Shown here in pieces: positions 27,401 through 31,405 of a DNA stretch of 31,405 bases. The position numbers and the translations under genes are program-made. This DNA is from a virus: positions 1 to 31,405 of the IMG/VR virus record IMGVR_UViG_3300010151_000080; one strand, 5' to 3'. The notes beneath the pieces are model-generated. The model saw only the letters and a list, made by a program, of their open reading frames with translations, ran no database searches and was not told the DNA's origin. The number at the start of each line of letters is the position of its first letter. The stretch's first letter is position 1.

Positions 27401-30400
27401 GTAGTAGAAGATATATTTGCACCTTCTTTAATAAAAAAATATGGTAAAGACAAAGCATTAATTTTATTAGCTACTTTTGCTCCTGGAACTTTTAGTAATG
27501 GATCTAAATATGTTGGCCCTTTTGATGCTGAAAATATGTTTAAGAGGCATAGTAAAGATAAAGCTCGTGTTACATTATTTGGTAGAAAAGATATTGATGT
27601 ATTAGAAAATATTATAAAAAAGCATTTTCCAGATGTAACAAGTATAGCTAGAAACAAAATAACTTTTACAAAAGAGAGTGGTAAAGAATCTATACCATTA
27701 AATATTAATACTAAAGCTGATGTCTTAGAAAAATATCTAAAAGATCAATTAACTGAGGAAGATTTAGATAAAATAGATGCTGATGCTCATGCGGCTTGGG
27801 AGTTCACTGTTGATTTAATGGAAAGCTTAGATGTAAAATCTATTGATAATAATACCAGGGCTTTAATTTTAGCAGTAAGTAATGGTGGAATGCATACGTC
27901 TTTAAGGTTGAGCGCAAGAGTGTGGGGGAGATCTACTGTAATGCAACATGATTTAAAAATACCTAAACTTGCTACAGCTAAAAATGTTAAAGATGGGAAG
28001 GCTAAGAAAGTTGGTGATAAAATGTATAATAAAGAAGGGGAGCTTATAATGGAAAATGCTTATAGATATGAGCACTCCCTGCCAGCAAGAGTAGTATTAT
28101 GGTATTTATATGATTCTCTTATAAATAAAAATAAGTCTATAGATTTAGAGCTATTAGAAGATGATTATAGGGTTAATATTATTCCTAGAAAAGAAATGGA
28201 TGATGTCGTAACTGAAGTTGGGTTAGGACAAACTATGTTAGCCAGTTATAAGCCTGGAGATCAGACTTGGTGGGAAAGATATTATAATATATTTACTTTT
28301 GGAAGAATGCCTTATGCAATAGAATCCTTAAGAAATCCTGAAAATAAAATTGGAGAAGCTTGGCAAGAAAACTTCAAAGATTCTAAAAATCCATTAATAA
28401 AGCTAAATGCACAACAAACGGTTAAGTTTAATAACAAAGCTGATATTGCAATGGCTAAAGCTAGAAATAGTATTAAATGGTCTGAAAATATCAAGGGCAT
28501 AAGTGTATTTGATTTTGATGACACTTTAGCTGAAACAAAAGAAAAGGTTATAGTTAATATGCCTTATTATGCCCCTGGAAGTATGACTGAAGCAACTATG
28601 GAATTAACACCAGCTGAATTTGCACTTGAAGCAGAAAGATTAGAAAGGCAAGGAGCTGCATTTGATTTTTCTCAATTTGAAAACGTAATTGGTGCTAAAA
28701 AAGGGCCATTAGCTGACCTTGCTTTAAAACGCCAAAATAAATTTGGCAGTGGAGATATATTTATTTTAACTGCTAGACCCCAAGCAGCGGCTCTTGGTAT
28801 TAAAACATTTTTAGATGGAATAGGATTAAATATACCATTAAAAAATATAGTAGGTTTAGAAGAGGGTACACCTAAATCTAAAGCAGATTGGATAGTTACT
28901 AAGGCGGCTGAAGGATATAATAATTTCTATTTTGCCGATGATGTTCTTAAGAATGTTAAAGCTGTTAAAAATGTATTAGATGTATTAGATGTTAAATCTA
29001 AGGTACAGCAAGCTAGAGTCAAATTTTCTGAAAATCTTAATTATAGATTAAATACTATGATTGAAAGAACCAAAGGAGTTAAGGCTGAATATACATATTC
29101 TAAAGTTGTTGCCCAAAGAAAAGGTAGAAGCAAAGGTAAATGGACTGTATTTATTCCATCCTCTGCTGATGATTTTAGAGGATTAACTCAATACACATTT
29201 GCAGGTAAAGGAAAACAAGGAGAAGCAGACCAAAAGTTTTTTGATGAAGCTTTAATTTTACCTTATACTCGAGGAATTGGGGAAATGGAAATAGCTAGAC
29301 AACGAGTAAGCAATGACTATAAAACCCTAAAAAGAGCAATGCCTTTAAAGAAATATAAAAATGCTTTTGGAAATTTAAAGAAAATTGAAGGTACAGAATA
29401 CACATATGACGAGGCCATAAGAGTTCATCTTTGGACTAGATCAGGAATTGATATGAGAAATTATGGAATGTCTGGGCGAGATCAGCGTATGTTAGACAAA
29501 TTAGTTAGGGAAACCCCAGAATTATTAGCATTTGCAGAAGGAGTTCTATTAATTACAAATAAAGATACATATGTGCCGCCTAAAGAAAATTGGATGGTTG
29601 GTACTATTTTAGGTGACTTAAATACTTTAACTGAAAGTGTAAATAGGAAAGAATATTTACAAGAATTTATAACCAATGTAGATATTATGTTTGATGAAAA
29701 AACATTAAATAAAATAGAAGCTATATATGGTACTAGATATGTTGATGCTTTACAAGATTCGATTGTAAGAATGAAAACCGGGTCTAATAGAACTAGCGGT
29801 GTTAAAGATAAAATCGTAAATAAGTGGAATAATTGGGTTAATCGATCTATTGGTGCTATTATGTTTTTAAATAGAAAATCTGCAGTATTACAGCTAATAT
29901 CTACAGTTAACTTTTTAAATTGGGGTGATAATAATCCATTAAAAGCAGGGATGGCTTTTGCTAACCAAGGGCAATTCTGGAGCGATGTAGTTTATTTATT
30001 TAATTCGCCTAAATTAAAAGGACGTAGAAAAGGATTAAAAGGTGATGTAAATGAGGCAGAAATAGCAGCAGCAGTAAAGGGCGCAACAAATAAAATGGAG
30101 GCTTTTATGAGCGTATTATTAAAATATGGATTTACTTTTACTCAAATAGCAGATAGTATAGCTATTTCTACAGGTGGTGCGTCATTTTATAGAAATAGAA
30201 TTAATACTTATAAAAATCAAGTTAATCCAAAAACTGAAGTATTATATACTCAGGCAGAAGCTGAAGCAAAAGCGTTTAAAGATTTTTCATTAATTTCAGA
30301 TGAAACTCAACAATCTGCAGATCCAATGTTAATATCTCAGGAACAAGCTGGTACTATGGGAAGATTAATACTCGCTTTCCAAAATACACCAATGCAGTAT

Positions 30401-31276
30401 ACTCGTTTAATTAAAAAGGCGGTAATGGATTTAGCAGCTGGAAGAGGAGATACAAAAACCCATATAAGTAAAATAATTTATTATGGAATGGTTCAAAATA
30501 TTATATTCATTGGCTTACAGCAAGCTTTATTTGGGGATTTAATGGATTGGGATGAAGAGCCAGAAGATAAAAAAGCAGCATTAATTAAAAAACAAAAACA
30601 AGATTTAAAAATAGTAAAATCTCTTAATGGCATGATAGATACTTTATTAAGGGGATCTGGTATACAGGGAGCGGCTATAGCTGCAATAAAAAATACTATT
30701 TTACAATATTTTATACAAGAACAGAAAGGGTTTCTAGCAGATCATACTTATACCGTTATAGAGGCTATTAATTTATCACCTCCAATTGGAAGTAAAGTTA
30801 GAAAAGTATACGCAGCTATACAAACCAAAAAATTCAATAGGGACGCTATAAGTGAAAGAGGATTTGATGTTACTATTGATGGTAAATTTAACTTAAGTCC
30901 AACATATTCAGTAATTGGTAGTTTAATGTCAGGTGTACTTAATATACCATTAGACAGAGTAGTCGCAGAAACTGATGCTATTACTGAAGCTTTAGATGAA
31001 AGAAACGAAGCATGGCAAAGGTTAGCATTAGCTATAGGGTGGAGATCTTGGGAAGTGAATGCTAAAAATGAAGAGCATGACCTTATTAAAGCCGCTGGGA
31101 AAGAAAGAAGAAAAAAAGAAGGAATTGAAAAAGCTAAAAAAACAAGAGCAGAAAATAAAAGAATAAAAGATTCTATATATGATGCTTTACCAACTGATGT
31201 AAAAGTACAATTACTATTAGAGAAAAAAATGAAAGCATTTGAGAAAAAATTAGAAAAATTAAAAAACATACAATGA
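21440..31276 (+). CDS. giant polyvalent virion protein with zincin-like and HAD phosphatase domains
   Basis: This 3278-residue protein is probably injected with the DNA. The N-terminus is acidic (about 1-110), followed by Lys/Glu-rich helices. Residues 717-756 and about 795-925 contain Gly/Ala-rich hydrophobic stretches able to enter a membrane. About 1171-1430 looks like a zincin peptidase, with HELDH at 1275-1279. About 1530-1570 holds the marine-phage signature MANRGMERANAWAKDL. A conserved domain with YRYEHSLPARVVLWYLYDSL precedes a HAD domain at about 2353-2515. HAD motifs are DFDDT (Asp2358, Asp2360), ILTARP (Thr2444), Lys2479/Lys2481 and FADD (Asp2500, Asp2501). From 2528 a long conserved region follows, with hydrophobic helices near 3010-3035. 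Similar large proteins occur in marine podoviruses, from memory. The stop overlaps the next ATG by 4 bases. Virion location is inferred. Confidence 0.85.
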   Translation: MLYKNVETDEVFDQIGLEEAAASENIGTDEYIAKYNLQMIPDSRGPNEIPELKIDPVKSIDTDVDESIVDFNLDTGTLEDLTTDVESPLYQPLRDAEKELERISNPKNLPSSIFALAGKIKAAKDRVAIEKNKLYSADSEMNLEVPETIIYKGEGSVVDFLSKKYKSINIEKAEVGDAVRIHLGKEVVILDLQPNTAAGEAEAKEVLEKLKNYDAQLNGQERLSGISMALYRDFENKRIGLDYVNQQLNKMGMNITYTEDGQILTDTETGDVLATDQGYSEGDTKDKRTLAFKDQNLESNIQSYLRKRLKPEEEDILMKDAFDVYSQVRQNKERTLKEQTTIIKNNPTKTYAAYLNEDFNIQIPIAAGLQKDPITKEPLFTNEEIELLKANLSELKEYLLNTKIEGVAKGGGKALNAISETQYKNIFEAYLNGESPEAGLNIHKTIDNISWNLGLAKSETIPALPPELVKKLLTGDWLSKFINSGLKNTEEKLIKEATDPLFDNIIADLGDDKTLFDMAARWEGIPADLLENSIDKKMKTIRQATNNISNLIDYQLNKIYNELPKGSTLSYIDTNGQITAELIRPKDRKLTSSEEENFITQNAEFYKLQTLTSTLQEEKQSYIRQVLEEVKALKDYSKDKDHSLIDLSFKEYDLGALFVKDFYDATKSIALSVPTLLGSDWAQNEQKLMNQENEYYKTMVAPELSGEYVLRTLGQQGPNVIMAIGTGALGKGLKLADAATKWAIAGTFAVTSGTEKYRQLNIQQELYKMAEDQGRLLTQAFENGQINEFDYANAMADINKTMAFSDISDLQILGSSVANGIVEGTVTRFVAGAPNTMRILKDFKGSPDITKLWGRSFGGQLGVYFKDYTGRLALETIEEQIIYLGQQGIGEYAILDRKFDLSHADEVFWATLVTAGTTQGPGIGYSAYTNMAATADWKKNINKKLQAQGKLDALLLGNMNEKDKKILLASYSDILREMAAKQDALGVDILALGPKKMEELAGWVLLQQAEWKKAGITADMSETEQDEALKNYELTLTKDQKKVFKDRLGSIEEKIHDIRNGPRDYNKVKNIIGEDLMNTFLKKLNEEKPKGWSEKLPENERLGFIINEIRKQALADQVTVAKNDPDWQAWVDTQVNDILTSRSRAGLKAVSLTQKEMDKLWEMAGHQNLEVESGVITFSSNVHNNARQIIKDNRLKNLQIIQLTSNKVAWSELMKLVDAKEITMADAKMIHDILEKKPDVNGFIAGGKYVVEGNLEKNQELFNKGDIRAGVVILHELDHFMDDAYFGNKMVENKDGVMITTLSPAGNEYVLNLYEAMSTHKNKDFQTLHGKIEMALLGNEIYFNEATDDNGNILPFAERTDRYKDEYSKEIKSLLYAAEGFGLEKGESIVDKMLAGFTMKINTPQKALDYVLTSNAAFRMGKTTTKFKRKVGKKPIKPTEGVKESKQLVTQINQKNKGVENFKPVTEDQLTTMVNKVANRSWTRFGKPIPLNIRQKFLSKDVDKDPGGRQAWLDNAKPILQTIALDYDASKATFESFMANRGMERANAWAKDLSIPDASKGQRISLESKQIQAKPTATEGDLKTRAEKEAKEVTPSLKSKIKGKKKPTLLGETKQAVAKEIKYKLPKYNEDSTVKQQTNLVKELSKGLPNTEVKVTRDGKTKKQKLFHSVIDFMGAKNKTVGEYDAWLAENYTTLLGPNGLTTTYLSKAFPHAVEKYVIGEGWVRYPKWKGKKTGTKPGSIATWRSAEEGPYQGSVANLQKMRRVKDIKNTIPLAAFKGKYIKYKDGKLHIPQMPTQGLAKQIAKELGLKTFAEELQKDKSEIKEDFKARQDLLGAIILENFVEQISLDLQREGVKYSVSNLDISNLNYWLNNRFAFYAKVQEAFPGLRSKANKANTIKTLTNLHIATYGNRIAEEDHRGIAEQFANLLHIPLKATEGYYKTVDFINYMDDIAFASDTNEAITKFTGADTSTAEILDDIGYIMEGRRVVEDIFAPSLIKKYGKDKALILLATFAPGTFSNGSKYVGPFDAENMFKRHSKDKARVTLFGRKDIDVLENIIKKHFPDVTSIARNKITFTKESGKESIPLNINTKADVLEKYLKDQLTEEDLDKIDADAHAAWEFTVDLMESLDVKSIDNNTRALILAVSNGGMHTSLRLSARVWGRSTVMQHDLKIPKLATAKNVKDGKAKKVGDKMYNKEGELIMENAYRYEHSLPARVVLWYLYDSLINKNKSIDLELLEDDYRVNIIPRKEMDDVVTEVGLGQTMLASYKPGDQTWWERYYNIFTFGRMPYAIESLRNPENKIGEAWQENFKDSKNPLIKLNAQQTVKFNNKADIAMAKARNSIKWSENIKGISVFDFDDTLAETKEKVIVNMPYYAPGSMTEATMELTPAEFALEAERLERQGAAFDFSQFENVIGAKKGPLADLALKRQNKFGSGDIFILTARPQAAALGIKTFLDGIGLNIPLKNIVGLEEGTPKSKADWIVTKAAEGYNNFYFADDVLKNVKAVKNVLDVLDVKSKVQQARVKFSENLNYRLNTMIERTKGVKAEYTYSKVVAQRKGRSKGKWTVFIPSSADDFRGLTQYTFAGKGKQGEADQKFFDEALILPYTRGIGEMEIARQRVSNDYKTLKRAMPLKKYKNAFGNLKKIEGTEYTYDEAIRVHLWTRSGIDMRNYGMSGRDQRMLDKLVRETPELLAFAEGVLLITNKDTYVPPKENWMVGTILGDLNTLTESVNRKEYLQEFITNVDIMFDEKTLNKIEAIYGTRYVDALQDSIVRMKTGSNRTSGVKDKIVNKWNNWVNRSIGAIMFLNRKSAVLQLISTVNFLNWGDNNPLKAGMAFANQGQFWSDVVYLFNSPKLKGRRKGLKGDVNEAEIAAAVKGATNKMEAFMSVLLKYGFTFTQIADSIAISTGGASFYRNRINTYKNQVNPKTEVLYTQAEAEAKAFKDFSLISDETQQSADPMLISQEQAGTMGRLILAFQNTPMQYTRLIKKAVMDLAAGRGDTKTHISKIIYYGMVQNIIFIGLQQALFGDLMDWDEEPEDKKAALIKKQKQDLKIVKSLNGMIDTLLRGSGIQGAAIAAIKNTILQYFIQEQKGFLADHTYTVIEAINLSPPIGSKVRKVYAAIQTKKFNRDAISERGFDVTIDGKFNLSPTYSVIGSLMSGVLNIPLDRVVAETDAITEALDERNEAWQRLALAIGWRSWEVNAKNEEHDLIKAAGKERRKKEGIEKAKKTRAENKRIKDSIYDALPTDVKVQLLLEKKMKAFEKKLEKLKNIQ

Positions 31277-31362
31277 AAAAACTAATAACAAAATGTATTG
31301 ATAAAATACAAGAAGCATGGAATAAATTAATGTATAAATTAATGTTTAAAAAATATAAGTAA
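31273..31362 (+). CDS. tiny basic amphipathic peptide ORF
   Basis: A 29-codon ORF overlaps the giant gene stop by 4 bases (ATGA), and its TAA shares one base with the next ATG (TAATG). The peptide is basic, with alternating hydrophobic residues (CIDKIQEAWNKLMYKLMF), and would form an amphipathic helix. Coupling at both ends supports real translation, but the length is too short to exclude chance. It could be a small membrane-active peptide or only a translational relay. No family is recognised. Confidence 0.4.
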   Translation: MKKLITKCIDKIQEAWNKLMYKLMFKKYK

Positions 31363-31405
31363 TGAAGAAGCTGTGGTTAATTTTATTAATTATATCACAT
31401 TTTAG
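31362..31405 (+). CDS. 5' start of a gene with a signal-peptide-like N-terminus (partial)
   Basis: An ATG at 31362 overlaps the preceding TAA and opens a frame that runs off the window after 14 complete codons. The visible residues are MKKLWLILLIISHF: a basic start followed by a hydrophobic core, the pattern of a signal peptide or membrane anchor. A lysis protein such as a spanin, a holin or an exported lipoprotein is possible from position, but too little is visible to decide. Confidence 0.5.
   Translation, partial: MKKLWLILLIISHF

Noticed and set aside
27280-27657. 125-codon open frame on the minus strand
   Set aside because: It is a shadow of the conserved giant gene, with no leader and no neighbour on that strand.
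28511-28525. DFDDT read as the DxDGD metal motif of a virion RNA polymerase, as in crAss-like giant proteins
   Set aside because: The fifth residue is Thr, and HAD motifs II, III and IV follow at the right distances. No second polymerase motif was seen.
30748-31269. 173-codon open frame on the minus strand
   Set aside because: It lies wholly inside the giant gene and its product is Ser/Phe/Leu-rich, as expected from the complement of Lys/Glu/Ala-rich coding DNA.
1-31405. tRNA genes, CRISPR arrays, insertion sequences or integration genes
   Set aside because: Gaps between genes are at most 69 bases and hold only A/T leaders and two hairpins. No direct-repeat arrays, inverted terminal repeats or recombinase motifs were seen.

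Overview
This is the virion-assembly half of a tailed-phage genome, most likely a short-tailed (podovirus-type) phage of a Bacteroidota host, probably marine Flavobacteriia. The DNA is strongly AT-rich. All genes lie on the + strand and are packed end to end, with start/stop overlaps or gaps of a few bases; the largest gap is 69 bases. Almost no start codon has a Shine-Dalgarno sequence and the leaders are pure A/T, which is typical of Bacteroidota and their phages. The large terminase, portal, capsid, ring and muzzle proteins resemble those of crAss-like (Crassvirales-type) phages and related uncultured marine phages. That assignment rests on remembered family patterns, not on a search. No tRNA, CRISPR, integrase, transposase, replication gene or recognisable lysis gene was found.

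Layout. 1-1456: the 3' end of an unidentified gene, two small conserved phage proteins, a protein that reads as two GroES-like domains in tandem, and a small helical protein in the usual terminase-small-subunit position. 1456-8836: packaging and head genes (TerL, portal, scaffold-like protein, major capsid protein). 8837-9744: a conserved 258-residue protein between two GC-rich hairpins that look like terminators or mRNA-stabilising elements. 9745-18562: tail genes (ring/adaptor protein, P22 gp4-like stabilisation protein, a 1764-residue muzzle/tail-hub protein and a 426-residue protein that looks like the second half of the muzzle). 18573-18983: a small GNAT-type acetyltransferase. 18986-31276: three putative internal (ejected) virion proteins, ending with a 3278-residue polyvalent protein that takes up nearly a third of the window. 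31273-31405: a 29-codon ORF and the start of a gene with a signal-peptide-like N-terminus.

How the genes fit together. TerL and its partner package DNA through the portal into a shell of capsid protein assembled on the scaffold. The ring, stabilisation and muzzle proteins close the portal and form the stub tail. The three late proteins are probably cargo carried in the head or tail and injected ahead of the DNA. The most interesting points are: (i) the giant protein carries an HExxH zincin-like site and a HAD phosphatase domain with all four catalytic motifs, so it may deliver enzymes into the host at infection; (ii) a FISUMP (Fib_succ_major) domain, otherwise a Bacteroidota surface-protein module, is inserted in the muzzle protein; (iii) similar beta-sandwich insertions decorate three consecutive tail proteins; (iv) TerL has a lambda-like deviant P-loop.
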